Shown here in pieces: positions 32,401 to 46,496 of a DNA stretch of 64,000 nucleotides. The DNA is taken from positions 793,739 to 857,738 of the forward strand of contig JAESIW010000162.1 of NCBI GenBank assembly GCA_016802295.1, given 5' to 3'. Both the position numbers and the translations under genes were made by a program. Within the stretch, counting starts at the first letter, position 1; each line of letters begins with the position of its first letter. The notes below the pieces were generated by a model that was not told the origin of the DNA, made no database searches, and saw only the letters and a list, made by a program, of their open reading frames with translations. Origin of the DNA: Brachionus rotundiformis. Taxonomy: Eukaryota > Rotifera > Eurotatoria > Ploima > Brachionidae.

Positions 32401-35400
32401 TGCATTTTTAGAACTGAATTATTTTAAATTTGTTCAATTAGATATTCTTAACTCAGAAGCAAAAGAAAATGAGGAAATTAAGACACAATTAACTTCCGAA
32501 ATTAAACAGCTTAAAATGCAGCTGGACCATAAAATGGTATTTTTATATTTTAAGCTTAATTATGAGCTAAAATTCAACTCAAAGGACAAAAAATTGAACA
32601 AAGAAGAATCGAGCCGAAATTTGACAGATTCAGACAAATTGCTGAGAGAAGAGTGCCACAAGTTAAGGCTCGAGTTGGAGTCGAAAAACGAATCTTTGGA
32701 CCAACTTAGATCAGAATTGAAAACCAATTTAAATCAGTTGAACGAGTTGAGAAAAATGATGGAACTTAAAGAGACCAGGCTGAGAGACTTGGAGCAAAAT
32801 GAGACTTTTTTGAACAAATGCTTGGACGACACCAAAAGCAAGCTAGACAGTGCCAAACAACAAATAGAGGATTATGACGGCAATTTGGTCACTCTAAGAA
32901 GCGAAATTAACAACAAGGCTAATTCAGAGGCCGAGCTAAAAATCGAGATTAAACGCTTGAACAACAAGATAAATGACTTGAGCTCGCAGATAAAAGAAAA
33001 GATGAGCGAAATGGAATTTTTGAACAAAGAAAATAATGCCTTACAGGAAAGAATAGATCATGATGAACAAAAAATAAAAACTTCTGAAGAAGATATGAGA
33101 AAATTTAAGTTCAAAATAGACGATTTGCAGCATGATTTGGACTTGAAGAGTGAAGAGGTGACCAAATTGGAAAAAGTTATAAAACTAAAAGAGAATGAAT
33201 TCGGTGACATGAACAAAAAATTGACTTGGAAGGAACAATTGGTCAAAGATAAACTGGATCAATTTGAAAAGAATAAAAAAGAATTGGCCGAGTTGCACAA
33301 GAAAATGTCCAATATGGTTGTCACTCATCAAGATAAAGTCAACCATTTGAATCTGGAAATCGATCGCCTGAGCAAAGAAAAGGAAAAAGTCAGCCAAGAA
33401 TTGGAAGAAATAAAAAAATTAAATTGTAATATTTACAATTAAGTTAATTTAAAGTTTAAATAAATATTTTTGTTAAGCTGCCAAGTCTGAAAAGATCGAA
33501 AACGAGATTAAGAATGAAAAATTAATGCTCCAAAAGATAGAGAGCGAGGCTTTGACTTTAAAATATGAGACAAAAATTCAGTATTTGGACTCTGAACTAG
33601 AAGCATACCGGTCTAAGATTAAAAAACTACTAAAAGTGATTAAAAATGAACCAATCTTTAGCTTATTTTTATGATTAATTTTCAAAGGAAAAAGAAGTTC
33701 AGGAACAAGTGCTTAAAGAAAATCAGAAGCTTGTTAAAGAAATAGCATTAAAGTATGCAAATGACTCGGATTCATGGAATAGACATAAACAAAAGTTGCT
33801 TGAAAAGGAAAAATTGGTAATAATTAAGCTGAATATTTTCCAGAATAAATTTTATATGAAATTTTTTTAAAAATGCATATTTTCTTCATGATCTTATTTA
33901 TTTCGAATCTATAAAAGAGCTCGAAATTTAAGGTCAATATCTACAATTTATATTTAGATAAAAAATTACTAAAAATATAGATTATTTGCTTTGAGACAAC
34001 ATTGCATAATAATTAATGTCAAAACAGTTAATTAAATTTGCTTTTTAAATTATTTTCAACTAATTTCATAAATTTATAAAAAAGGTGATTTAGAATTATA
34101 AAAAGATTAATTTATTTCTAGTAGTTAAATCGGTTGAAAAAATGAGTTTAGAGTTTCTGAAGGCTTAAGTTTATTGTTGGTTAATTAGTTTTTCATCATC
34201 ATTTATCATTTTTGTCTAGTTAAAATAACAGACATTAAGAATATTGCTAAATTAATAAAGTTAAGAATTGTTTCTTAATTAGCTTTATTTTCTAAAGTAT
34301 GAAGAAAGCGTCGAGATGAGACGAGAATTAAAAAAAGCAGCTGACAAGCTTCGCCTAAAACTTCAGAACCTTGAAGAGCAAATAATAGACAACCAAAATA
34401 AGCACACAATAGATAAAAACAATTGGGAAACACAACGAGTCCAATTTATTAGCCAAAACAATAAAGTATGAGAAATATTTATAATTATGTTTAATTAACA
34501 GAATTTTAGTTGGAAGAACAATTGTCCAAATTGTCAACTTTGAAACGCTCTAAAAAAGAAATCGATTTCGCTTGGGACAAGGAAAGACGCGAGTTTTCTA
34601 ATCAAATCCAAGCTCTAGAAAGCACTGTGGCTGATTTACAATCTCAATTAGTTGCCAAAAATTCCAATTCAAATAATTCTATGGCTGACCATATGTCGGT
34701 AAATGACAAGCTGCAGTCTTTACAAGGAGAAAACGAATTCTTAAAAAACAGAATCAGAGAGGTTTGATGATTACACAAGCAAAAATGTTTATCTAATTTT
34801 TTCAAAGCTTGAAGTAATGCTGGACGAAATGGATCAAGTGAAACGCTTTTTGTTCGATCTCAAAGAAGCATATGACACTGACCGCATGGAATGGATGTAT
34901 GCCAGAGAAGAGTTTAGGAATCAAATTGACATGAAAGAAGGTCTCTTGATTGACTGTAACATGAAGATAAACGAACTTCTGAGTGTGGTAATTAATTTTT
35001 AAATTGATACAGCCAAAATTCAATTTTTCTCCTTGTTGAGCAAACGCTCATTACTTTTGATTTACTTATTATCTTATTATTTTGATAATCTTTTATGAAT
35101 ATTTGATTTAGTTGTAACTAGTGATTGGTAATATTTGACCAATTGGACAGTTAGCCCTATGCAGGAATTTTATCAGCTTATTTTCTTAGGATATGCTAGA
35201 TAAGTAAATAAAAATGACAGTTTTATCGAATAATTGATTTTAAATAATCAAAATTAGAGTAATAACTGATTAAAAAAAAATTAAAAGTACAAATTTATTA
35301 ATTCAGTATTTAGTTGAAAACTTTCTTTTGTCATTTTTTTCAAATTTAATAAAATAAATAAAATTGATAAGTTTTAATTTAAAATAATTTAAGGTAAGAG

Positions 35401-37312
35401 CATTATATTCCAATGAGCCCGTGCCACCAAATTTGTTCGGTATTGGTTGTGGCAAAGATTCCATAAGTATTGAGTCCTCCAAGTCAAGCAAACATCAATC
35501 ATTGAATAATTTAGTCGGTGGTACATCCACGCTACTTGATCTTAAATTTGGTTCCTTAGAACCGGATCAAAATGATCATAAAATGATTAATAGCAATTAT
35601 AAATACTTAAATAATGAAGATGATTCTGATCTGAAAATGATGGATGAATACAAAGATCGAACCGAATTAGAAAACGAATTTGATCAAGTATTAAAAATTT
35701 TATTTAGATTTGGTTATTTATAATTAATGTTTAAATTTAAAGGCATTTAAGAAAATTAATAGAGTAAAAGATAATTTGAGCACTCATAGAAAGTTTATGG
35801 ATATTGTTAAATCGTAAGTTGAAATTAAAATTCTTAAACTAAAAAAGTTTATAAATTAATAAATAAAGAAAATCAATGAAAGCTTTGAATCGAAAGTCAT
35901 CGATTTCCAGTTTGCCAATGAGTGGGGAGTCTGGAAAACATGAATCTCGCTGCTCGGTTCCTCCAGAAAATAAACTTGCTCAATCAACTGCAACAACTCC
36001 AAGAGCTAAATCAGTTTCCAAAGAGCCTGGTTCACGAGACAGCTCGGTATTTGCACCAAGTCGATTTTTTTCTCTTGGTAGACGCTTTGCCAAAATACGA
36101 TTCAGCTCTAGTTCACAGCCACCGCCGCCAGAAAAATCCCAACCAATTGAATCGGCAAATTTAAAGAGCAAAAAAAGTTCCAAGATGGCACAATCTCAGC
36201 AAATTGTACCAGGTACTCCTGACGAAGAAAAAAAAAAGAATCTAAGAGAGCGAGCCTTGAGTCCATCCAAATTTTTACGAAGTCTTAGACCGCGTTCTCC
36301 ATTCAATCGAAACAACCGAAACGTCAAAGCAAGCAGTCTTGCCCCAGCAACCACTACAACAATTGGCACTTCAGATGACATTAGTGGAAAAAATAAGAGC
36401 TTTACAGTTCACATGACTGGCTCGGTAGAAGAACCAGTACCGGGTGCAAAGCAAAAAGACACAATTATGAGTGCATCGTACCATTCAGGCACTAATCGAT
36501 TTGTACGTGCCAATACAGCACAACCTGGTGAAAAGTGCTTAACTTCGTCTCCCAATGACAAAGTTAAGTCTCTTTCTTGTGAATTCATTGACAATCAGTC
36601 AACTACCTCATCAATTTTATCCATTAATTCAAAACAAAACAACGGCCTTAAGCTACTTAATGAAACATTGGATGAATATGACGAGTTGGACAATAACTCG
36701 GAAATAACTGGTTCATCAATATCAACCAAAGAAGGTCAAAGTGAATCGAAAAGCACTGTAAGAAAATTCACCGGTCTAACAACTACTTCATCCAAAGTAG
36801 AAATGTTGAGAAAGAATTTTATGGAGAACCAAAATCAGTCCCAAAGTAGTGAAATTGTCAAGAGTGTCAAGTTTAAAGAGCCAGAAAAGTCTGGTTCAGA
36901 GCCTGATGAACCGCCAAAAAGTGAAAAAAAGTCAAGATTTGAAGAATCGACTGCAAAGACTCAGCAAAAGCTTAAGTCTTCGGCAAGTGCTAACAATGTT
37001 GACAAGCCACCAAAAGGCCCTGTGCAAGGTTTTAATTTAAGAAGTAAATTTACTTCAAATAAAGCGAAGACAATCGATTTCCCGGATTTGCTGCAAAGTG
37101 CATTAGAGTCCGCATCAAATCAAAAATCCAAGAGTACTCTGTCAAATGGTAAACCCATACAGTCCATTCTGAGAAGATCCGAGACTCCTCCAAGTTCCAA
37201 AAGCAATTACAGACAACAATCGGTCGAATCGAACGAATCGACCAGAGAGACTAGCATCGAAAAATTGATGAGAACCACTTCAACTTCTAGGCCATTGATG
37301 TTCAACAATTAA
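29446..37312 (+). CDS. MTCL1: MTCL/SOGA-family coiled-coil protein
   Basis: MTCL proteins (MTCL1, and MTCL2/3 formerly SOGA1-3) cross-link microtubules and help organise the Golgi and cell polarity. Exons: 29446-29827, 29887-30353, 30405-30505, 31375-31795, 31848-31983, 32442-33425 (probably containing a 48-nt intron), 33478-33635, 33688-33816, 34298-34465, 34510-34761, 34808-34987, 35394-35687, 35743-35813 and 35869-37312. Phases close to a 1712-aa product. After a Ser/Lys-rich N-terminus, exon 2 carries the diagnostic block: ELQDQFRLDDADEFRQLQAEL, then KNCRILQFKLRKLEKRNESL and AKEVSIRLNGELE. This matches the MTCL/SOGA order ...DELRDSF..D.YQLQELR, NCRILQYRLRKAE, AKDVSVRLH. About 1000 residues of coiled coil follow, then a basic Ser/Pro-rich tail (RALSPSKFLRSLRPRSPF) that could bind microtubules. 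Exact orthologue within the family is undecided. Confidence 0.88.
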
Positions 37313-40300
37313 ACAACGAATTTTGTTTTGTTTTCTTTTTCTTTTTTTTCTTTTTTTAATTCAAGGCTCGGATTCACCCTTAATCTATTAAAAAACTTAA
37401 GCTATCTAAGAATAGCTCAATCTACCTGCCCCTTATGAGTCTTGAGCATAAGTTTTACTTTTTGTAAATAAATTAAGCGGGAAGTAAAATTTTATCTTAA
37501 CATAAAAAAAAGTAGATTAAGCACAGGTTCTTCCACTAATTTAATGTTTTTCTTTTTTCTCTTATTTTAGTCCTTTTTTATGTAATGCCATTGATTATGC
37601 ACCTATTGATCAATTTTGGGTGACTAAGTTCTACTTTTACTTGTTTGTTTTTAGAGATTTTGAATTGCTGGTCAATATGATACTAAAATTAAATGTTTAA
37701 CCGTAGTTACGGATTTAATATTTGAAAAGAGACTTACACTTTTCTTATTATTTAAACTGATATTATATGATCAAAAATTTATTTATGAAATTTAAAATAA
37801 AATTTATTCAAATTTTCCTCTTATTTAATATTTTTCCAAATGAGTTGATTCGCAATTTCTTAAAAACTTATGACTTTTATGTCTAAAATATGATTCCTGA
37901 TACTCAACTTCAGATCATTTTAAATATTATCGCTAGATATTTTTTTAATTTTTTGAAGATGATATGGAAAGATATCGAAATTTAAACAAAAAAAGAATGT
38001 TTCATGACAAGTATTCTTTTTAAACTTGGAAATCTCATGGAATAATTGGTGAACCTTTTGAACGGTCGAAATATTTTCTGCTTATTAGGTAAAAGAAAAT
38101 AGTCTTGCGGGAATAGTTGATAGCAGTGAACCACAAGGATCAATCTATAACTTATTTGAAATGTTGTTAGTGCCATGTAAGATTAATCTCTCCAAAATTA
38201 CAAAGTGACTTTATTAATTTATTATATTAACAAATATTATTAACAACTTGAACTAAGTTATGGTCAGTTAAATTGAGCATGTCTATGTAAGGTAAGGTAT
38301 GTAAATGTAAGGCGGTATAATAAGGCAAATGTCAGACATAATGGTTAATGGTAGACGGGACCCATAGAAAATAAAAACACAAGAGAAAGATGCAGGAGCA
38401 ATGGCTAAAGTTAGGAAGCAAAAAGGTTAATGGTGTATTAAGTTAGGTTAAAAGATAATTCTCTTACATGGACAAAGAAACAATGGTATTACAATTGTAA
38501 AAAGCTTTAGTAATTCAGGAGATTAATGTCATCTAATTGGCAATATCAAATAACAAAAGTTTTGTCCGTAAAATTGACAGAAAAATTATTTCCTAATGAT
38601 AGAGGGCCAAATGAATCACGCGTTGGTTTAGGTTTAACCAAACCAAAGTTCTTTTTACTGCTACTAAATTTTTTTTAACTTTAAAAATACCGATTGAAAA
38701 AGAATAATAAAATTGAACAAAATGTATGTAAAATGCACTATGCTTAAGTATATTAAAATTCAATTTTTTTCAAATCTAAATTTACCAAAATACTCTTAAT
38801 AATTCACCAATTAATTTGGCCATTTTTAACCATTTTTAAATATTTGAAATGAATTTTGAGCTTTGTTTTTTATCACAGTATCAAAAATTAAAAATAGAAT
38901 AAAAGATTAAATTTATATAATTCAAAAAACTTTTTTTTTAATTTTATTATATTATGAAAAAAATTTTAATTAAGTTTAAATAGTCAAATAGTAAAATTAA
39001 CTCTTCAATAAGCTTTTTACCACTCTATCTTCCAAATCTATAATGGCAATTCATTTAATCTTTAAACTTTTTTGTTAGATCTTTTACTTATGAATTCTAG
39101 ATCAATATCATATTTTAATAGGATTTTAGTGATAAAAATTTCGTTCCATTATTATCAAAGTTCTAGATTTCGACCAAGAAAAACTTGATTCTTTCATTTA
39201 GTTTTAAATCATTAAATTCTAAGCAAATATGCATTTATGTTTAATCAATATAAAAGAGATTAAAACCAACAGGAATATTAAATTTATCACAAAAACAAGT
39301 AAAACTCAATTTTATTTATTGTTATAATTAAAAACGAATTTGACAAAAATTCTGTTATGATATAAAAAGGCAATTCTTGTTGTTCTTAATTTTCCTAAAT
39401 AAATATTTGCACCAAGTTTTAATTTAACATAAATCTTTTAAACAACTTTTGATGCTGGTTTTATTCCGATCCGAGTTATAGCTCTTTAAAAACACTTGAT
39501 TAGCAATTTTGAATGAACATCAGATAATCCAAATAATTTTTGGATCATAAAAGCAAATATATGTTTTAGTTAGCTGTTTGTGGACTTACCTTCGAGATAA
39601 TTTCAAGAGCCAGTTTATTTTAATTTGCTTAAATGTTGTTAATTTAGTCCTTAAATTGAAAACAACTCAAATATTTATTTATTTATTTATTTATTTATTC
39701 TAAATGAATATCATAGGAGGACTATAAAATAATTTCAGTCTATTTAAACAACCAAATCAATAAAAGTGAAAACTAACTTATAAAGAGATAATTTCAATGC
39801 CACTCAGACTCTATGTTAAGTTTAAGTGCATTTTGAAATTTAGACAGATATTTTCATCAGTGAAATAAAGGTAATTAAAATTGGATCTAAAAAATTGATT
39901 ATTTTAATCACATTTGATTATTAATTCTAACCATTGGTCCAAATTAATTCTATTAGAATAGCATAAAAATTATTTGAATGATTAAAAAATTAAATTTGAT
40001 AATTTTTTAATATCTTCTTGATGATGAGCAAATTGCATAAAACTACTTTCTTAGCAAATAAATTAAAACTTGATAATAAGAATAAAAATTAAATATTTGC
40101 TCAATTAAAATACCTTATCTTTTGTCAATTTTTTGAGAACTGGATTTAAAAATTATCATTTAAATATAATGACCAATAAACGAAATAATTTTTTTATTTT
40201 AGTTGGCTAATAGATCCTAGAAATGGTCCAAATGGTATTTGGAGCTCTAATTAGCTGTATGTGGTATTTTTAATTGGAGATAATATGATTATTCATAATT

Positions 40301-41397
40301 AAAATAATTATAATTTATATAAAATTTAAAAAATCAATAAATAAATTAATAAAATTCGATTTTAATACTTTTAAGAATTCTCTTATTAATTTAAATTAAT
40401 TAATACAGACAAGAATTAATAGATAAATAAAAGAGCTTTTTGAATAGGTTTTAGAAAAGTAAATTCTTAAATTCGTTTTTGAAAAAACTCAATGCCTATC
40501 TTGTTCTTTATCTATCAATTTTTATTAAGAACGCTCTACACAGAAAAACAGATATTCAATTTTCGGATTCTCAATGTTATCTAATTCAAACTAGTCGAAA
40601 ACTTGTCTCCAAACCATTTTACTTGTGTTATAGATTAAAATGTAGCAAAAATTTAAAAAAAGATTAGTTTTGTTTAAGTTTTTTTTATTAAAAAAATAAT
40701 TCCTTCTAATTTCATTTGTTGTTTTTTATTAATTTAAAACTTAAATTAATTTGACTTGATAGATAAGTAGTCAGAACTATTATTTATATTCTTCTTGTAT
40801 ATTATTATAAATTATTTGGCTCATATTTTGATAAATTAAATTTTGAAATAAAATTTTTTTAATTCAAAGATTAGTTACATATAATGCTTAATAGATTAAT
40901 TTTAAATAAAAATTTAAAACTAATAATATATATTTATTTTGTTTTTTATGTTTAATTTAATTAAATGATCATAATATTTAATTAAAAAAATTGAGATTTT
41001 TTAATCCTTAGCATCAGTGTTGTATTCGATTTGATTAAATTTATATGGTTCGGTTTATAAAATTTAAAAATGGTTACTTAACAGCTAATAGATAGAGTTT
41101 AGATAAAAGTCTTTTGATGTTTAAATGAGATAAATTTGATAAACTACGACTGTTCGGACTTTGAAGAAATAAGCTTTTTTTATGGAGCTTGTAAAATTGA
41201 AGCAATAAAACACATTTTTTGTTAATTTTTATTAATCAAATATTTCAAGGATAATAATAACAAAAAGAACTTAATTTCCAATATTATCAAAGAAATTTAC
41301 ATTTTTTAGAATAAAAAATTTTATGAGTTACACAAATAGATACAGTTTTTGTTTTGTTTTTTATTAACGGTGAGTGATTAACTTAATTTTGGTCAAG
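37313..41397. other. 4-kb gene desert
   Basis: AT-rich DNA between the MTCL-like gene and the odd-skipped-like gene (3' ends facing each other). Frames such as 37982-38176 (minus) and 40479-40667 (plus) show no similarity. A short stretch at 38270-38470 is less AT-rich and could be old transposon DNA but has no readable motif. Confidence 0.5.
39673..39700. repeat. (TATT)n microsatellite
   Basis: About seven TATT units in a row. A shorter similar run occurs near 43504-43531. Confidence 0.8.
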
Positions 41398-42743
41398 CTA
41401 GCATATATTGATTGAAGTGGAGGGTGAACTATGCGCAGATTTGGACTCGGACTGATTGGTTTCGTGCAATATCTTGGATTTGCGAAACAGTTTGCAGCAA
41501 TTGTAACAATAGGTGTTGGACAGCGAGTTAACTCGGCTTGCTATTTGTTTAGTTGTTAGCTGATGGTCGTATCTGTTCACATAGCCTTTGCCACAATTCT
41601 TGCACACAGCATTGCAGTGCTGCTGATGAATGGACTTGTGCACCATCAGGGTTCTTGACTGGCAAAAACCCTTTCCGCAAACGGGACATTTGAATGGCTT
41701 TTCTTTCGAATGAACATAACGATGGTCTCTAAGGTGGTCTTGTCTGCGAAACGCTTTGCCACAAATGTCGCATGGATACGGACGCTCGTCAGTATGGGTC
41801 CGTTCGTGGATCAACAAATTGTACGATTTGGAAAATTGACGCGAACAGTACTTGCATATGTACTCTTTGCGTTTGCGTTTTGGATTTGGTTTGGCCGGAC
41901 TGGATGCTGTGCTGTATGCTGTCTGGTCGGTGGTGAAGAGCTTTCTTTTGGGAGATTCTTTGGGAGATGCTTCTGGGTCTGACTTGGTCGAGCAAGTGGA
42001 GGATGAGGACGAGAAGGATGTGGGCGTCGAGTTGTTCGACGACTGCAGAATCGATAGATGGTAATTAAGATGATTAGTCTGCGATTGATTCAAGACTGGA
42101 TAGCTAATTAAAAAAATTTTAAATGTCTCGTTCAGAACATATCTTATTTCAAGCAAATAATTTATCCAATTTAAAAGACAACTTTTTGCTTGATTTAAAA
42201 TTTTTTATCGCGCTTTTAATTTTAGACAAACGGCACTTGTCAGTGACTAGGCAACTAAGAAGTTGATTAGAAATTACCTTTTGTTTAATGATTTTAGATA
42301 GTTGTTTAATGAGCCATGGACGGCCGATGTGCCACTAGCATCCTTTTGGTCATCTTTGGAGCACTCTTGGGCTAGCCTCGAGTAATCCAGTCTTTTGGAA
42401 CATTTATCTTTAAAAAAGCACTAAAATTAGATAACTGAGAGAAAAAACAGTGTCTCATCTCACCTTTGGAAAAACTGGAAGAGTAGCTGGCCAAATCGGA
42501 GAGCTCAGCGCTGGTCCTAGAATAGGTGGTGCTGTGCAGTCTGAGTAGACTGGCGTTCATTATTGTCTGCATTAGGAGGCTATTGTTCAGCTTGCTCTGG
42601 TGCATATTGCTCAATAAACTACCATTTTTATCATTCGAAGTCAGATGAGCCGCTGCCAGCAGCAAAAACTGGTTACCATGTCTCAGATCGCAAGCCAAAT
42701 TAGATGATGACAGATAGGAATTAGTGCTTGGGTGACAGTTCAT
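41398..42743 (-). CDS. OSR: Odd-skipped-type C2H2 zinc-finger transcription factor
   Basis: Odd-skipped proteins (odd/bowl/sob, OSR1/2) are nuclear transcription factors patterning gut, excretory organs and segments. Three exons, 42464-42743, 42278-42407 and 41398-42103, close in phase to 371 aa; the ATG is at 42741-42743. Exon 3 has a Ser-rich linker and a basic stretch (KPNPKRKRKEY) leading into three canonical fingers almost identical to OSR/odd: CKYCSRQFSKSYNLLIHERTH, then CDICGKAFRRQDHLRDHRYVH, then CPVCGKGFCQSRTLMVHKSIH. The linkers TDERPYP and SKEKPFK are the family's own. After these come CKNCGKGYVNRYDHQL and CYNCCKLFRKSKILH, two weaker finger-like pieces. The N-terminal exons are Ser/Asn/Leu-rich and unassigned; no clear eh1 motif was found. 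Confidence 0.94.
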
Positions 42744-45700
42744 TTTTACGTAAGCCAAAAATGCAATTAACTTATACCAAGATATAAAATTTGACTTGAT
42801 TAGTAGAGAAAAGTTATATTTTTATAACTTTTTATTTCGTCAAAATAAAACAAAAAAATAGTTGATAGGTAAATTTAAGATAAAAATGAGCAACCACTGA
42901 AAAACGGGTATTTAATCGAGAGCAGGCGGAGTTGAGTATCTATAAGTAGTTTTTTTATATATTTTTTATATTTATAAAAAAAATAAGAAACTAATTTAAA
43001 AGCCAATGATTAATTTTTGGCTCAATTAGCCAATAAAATTTGTTTAAGCCTAATTATCGGCCTAAAACTTGATGCCGCATAGGAAATTTTAGCAGATTTA
43101 TATTCATTTGTAACAGTGCTTTGATACAGGTACCTATAAATCACATTTTTAATCTCGTTCTAAGTTGATTGGCTTTGCCATTTGTTAGCTATGCATGAGT
43201 ATGTTGATTGAGTTTTGGAATAGATATATTTCAAAAGGTGTGAAATATTTATGCAATTGTGTTTTGGTCGGCTCGATTGATCGTTAATTAGAGAATTATT
43301 TGAAATTGTTTTGGAAATAGAGAGCTTCATCTCCGGTCAAATAAATTGAAAATTTGAGACCATTGTCTAAGAAAATGTGCCAAGTCAATCAACCTGGCCT
43401 AATCCTCTGGTCAAATAAGACATACATGAATTTTTCAATGAAAATTAATAATTATTTTTATTCAATCTATATCAATAAGCCATTTGAAAAACAAAAATCG
43501 AATTTCGATTGATTTATTTATTTATTTATTTAATTAGAGTAATATGATGCGATATTAATTAAGTATTTGGTTATATATGTGACAATTGCCATGTAAAGCA
43601 GACATTTAAAATAATTGAGTTTTTTTCTTATTTAATTTAAAATAAAATTTCTAAATTAGATAATCTCAATTATTTAAATATGATTTAAATAATGAAGTTT
43701 AACCATCTATTTACCAAAGTGATTTGAATAAAGTTTTTTTAACTTTTTGATAATTTTGAACGCTATTAAATACCTCTATCAGATATTCAGATTGTTCCAA
43801 TTACTACTAATTATTGAATAGATTAATGATAAAAATGTCCAATTTGATTTAAAAATAATGCCAGATGCCTACGAGAATGTACCTTTACATGATGGCCATT
43901 TTCACTATGAGCTTTTTTCTGATTTTAGCTTGATATCTTTGTAAATGGTGGATTACTTGGATAGTCAGGTAGTTATTCTGCACACCTGCATAAAAAGCCA
44001 CTTTCACATGGTTGTACCAGACAAAATTTTTTTGTATATGATTTTGGAAATGGTTACATTCACATTTTACCAATTTTGAATACTTCTCATTCTTGTTTAA
44101 ACAATCCTAAAGAATATTAAAACCAGTTAATAAATTACATAAAAAATTATTATCTATTTAATATTTAGAATATTTAGAATAATTAATTAAATAGTGATCA
44201 ATTTCAAGAATAAAAATAACATTCTTATTTAAAAATTAAATTTTACACATGGCGGTGGTCTTTAAGTTAAAAATCAAAGGAAAATAAACAGAGTGATAAA
44301 AATTAACAGAATTTGACAATTTTCACCATTTTTTATTTAAAAATAATAGTTATTTTTTTAAACTTAATTTTCAAAAAATGAGCTCAATTTTTAATTTTTG
44401 CAGATTTCATAATAAAATAAAATAATCACCACTTTTAGCTGACCAATTCAAAAATATATTTTAATACAATTAGTAATGTTTTATCATTTTTAAAAATTAA
44501 ATAAATATATTTAATTTTTCTAATCACTCAAAGGTAATCTATTATTATTAAGATACGTACTTTTTTAGACATTATAAGCTATCAATTTATTATATTTGCA
44601 TAATAGACTCAGCACGATGTCCAAGCAAAAGCAATAAAATTAAATCAATGTATATTACTTTATTTTAAAAGTACCGCAATCTGATAAACTTTAACAAAAT
44701 TATCTATATGAACCATAAAATAAATGTTCGATGAGCGACGATTATAATCAAGTAGATGAACCGAAAAACCATGCCTCATATGAATCCTTAATTCTAAGAC
44801 ATGTAGCGCCCAACATTTTATTCGTGTCGGATTAATTTAAATTTCTTTAAGAAAATTAAAATTTCCTTAATTGAGTTTATACTTATCTTAACTTTTTTTC
44901 AGATCAGGTAAGGGCTATTAATTTTGTATCAAGTGGAAATGTGATATTCTAAGTTTTTAATTAGTAAAACTTGAATGATTTATCTCAATCTATAAATTAT
45001 GTACAAATGTACCAAGATAATTTAGGTAATAAGGGGAGACAGTTTTTGAGTACACTTAACTCTTTATCTGCAAAATATTCAACAAGGATATTAATTAACT
45101 TATAATCTGACTGTCCATTTATCTAATTTAATTGTATTGATAGTGTATTCAAAAACTATTAATACAATTAATAGTATTATTAATACTAAGACATATTACT
45201 CTAGAAAAAGCTTTACTCATCGCTGGTACACTCGCACTTGCACTTGGAATTTGCGGTTCAAATTTGGTTTCCACCTAGAATGCATCATATAACAATGTTG
45301 AAAAAGGTGAAGCAGAAACATCTCTTAAGTTGAAAAGACAAAAAGGAGATTTGATTTAATTGTTCAAAATTTTGACTGGCTTAGATTTGGTCAAATTGGT
45401 CAATTATTCACTAATCGGATAACAGGGAAATAAAATGCAGTTTTAAAAGAAGTAGCTGAGATGAAAGTTCCAATTAACCCAAGTCAAAATTAGACGACTG
45501 AAAGTAAATTAAAATGGTACCAATTTGGATCCAATATGACACCAATATGAGCAAAAATTTCTAAATCTCGACCAGAAGCCTAGGGTTCACCTTATATTAA
45601 TACAGCTAAATTAATGTGACATAAATTAACCAACTTATAAATATGAAATTAACTCAAATCTAATTTTAATTATTAGACATTATAAAAATTAAAGAAAAAA

Positions 45701-46496
45701 ATAATTTTTTTTCAAAAAATATTCTCTTTATGTCTCAAGAGTGTTTTTTAGTAGTTTTTTAACTCTGATTTTTTCTAAAATAATAATAATAAAGGTATTA
45801 TTCATAGACTCTTGAATTCTTATAAAATAAAATGCCTTTAGATAAATAAAATAACAAAAAAATTGTTTTTCAATAAGAGACTACAAACAAGTTAGCATCA
45901 CATTTGTCGCATTCTAGATATAAAAAGTCTCGTAAGGAATTATGATTTTTGTTGTTGTTGAAAGTTAATCTAAAATTGTTTATTATGGCATTCCGATTTA
46001 TTTTTTACTTTGGTAAAAATTTAATTTAATGCTTGGTAAATTTTTAATTACACCTTTTAAAGTATTCAATAGTATATCAATCAAAAAGCAACATTTAAAT
46101 TCAAGTTGCCATTTTTAGAATTTATTTAAAAAGAAAATTTAAATTAAAATTTTATTTTTCATTTAGTTAAAATTAAACACGGATAGATTAGTAAATTTTT
46201 TTGACATATAGCATAATTATTGTGCATAAACAAGAATTTGTAAGCTTCAAGTATAGTTTATAATTAAGAAGCTATCTTAGTTTGGAAAATAATAAATGTT
46301 CCAGGTGAAAATTTAAAAAATTTTTTTTATATGCATCAAAAATCATATCTATTTTTTCTCTTTTTTTAGTTTTATAAATGGGCTAAAATAAAAAAAGCAA
46401 AAAAAAGTATTCCAAAATTTAAATATCAAGTTTAAAATCTTCTTTAATGTATCTTTTAACTATTTTAAGCAGCTTGTCGAACTTCCGCTTAGCAAA
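42744..46496. other. 3.7-kb intergenic region
   Basis: Upstream of the odd-skipped-like gene, presumably holding its regulatory DNA. The only readable element is a LINE scrap at 45310-45480. A 62-codon minus frame at 43885-44073 lies in slightly less AT-rich DNA but has no recognised similarity. Confidence 0.45.
45310..45480 (+). mobile_element. LINE C-terminal scrap
   Basis: Plus-strand reading gives SLKLKRQKGDLI, then LFKILTGLDLVKLVNYS. This is the post-RT motif (R.RGDLIQ.FKI..GL..V.L..) of CR1/Jockey-type LINEs, as in the copy at 48180-48960. Confidence 0.5.

Noticed and set aside
40479..40667. 62-codon plus-strand frame in the desert
   Set aside because: No signal peptide, homology or splice context; length is expected by chance.
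43885..44073. 62-codon minus-strand frame with Cys/His residues
   Set aside because: Considered as a possible exon or transposon piece, but no motif spacing fits a known zinc domain and no splice partner was found.
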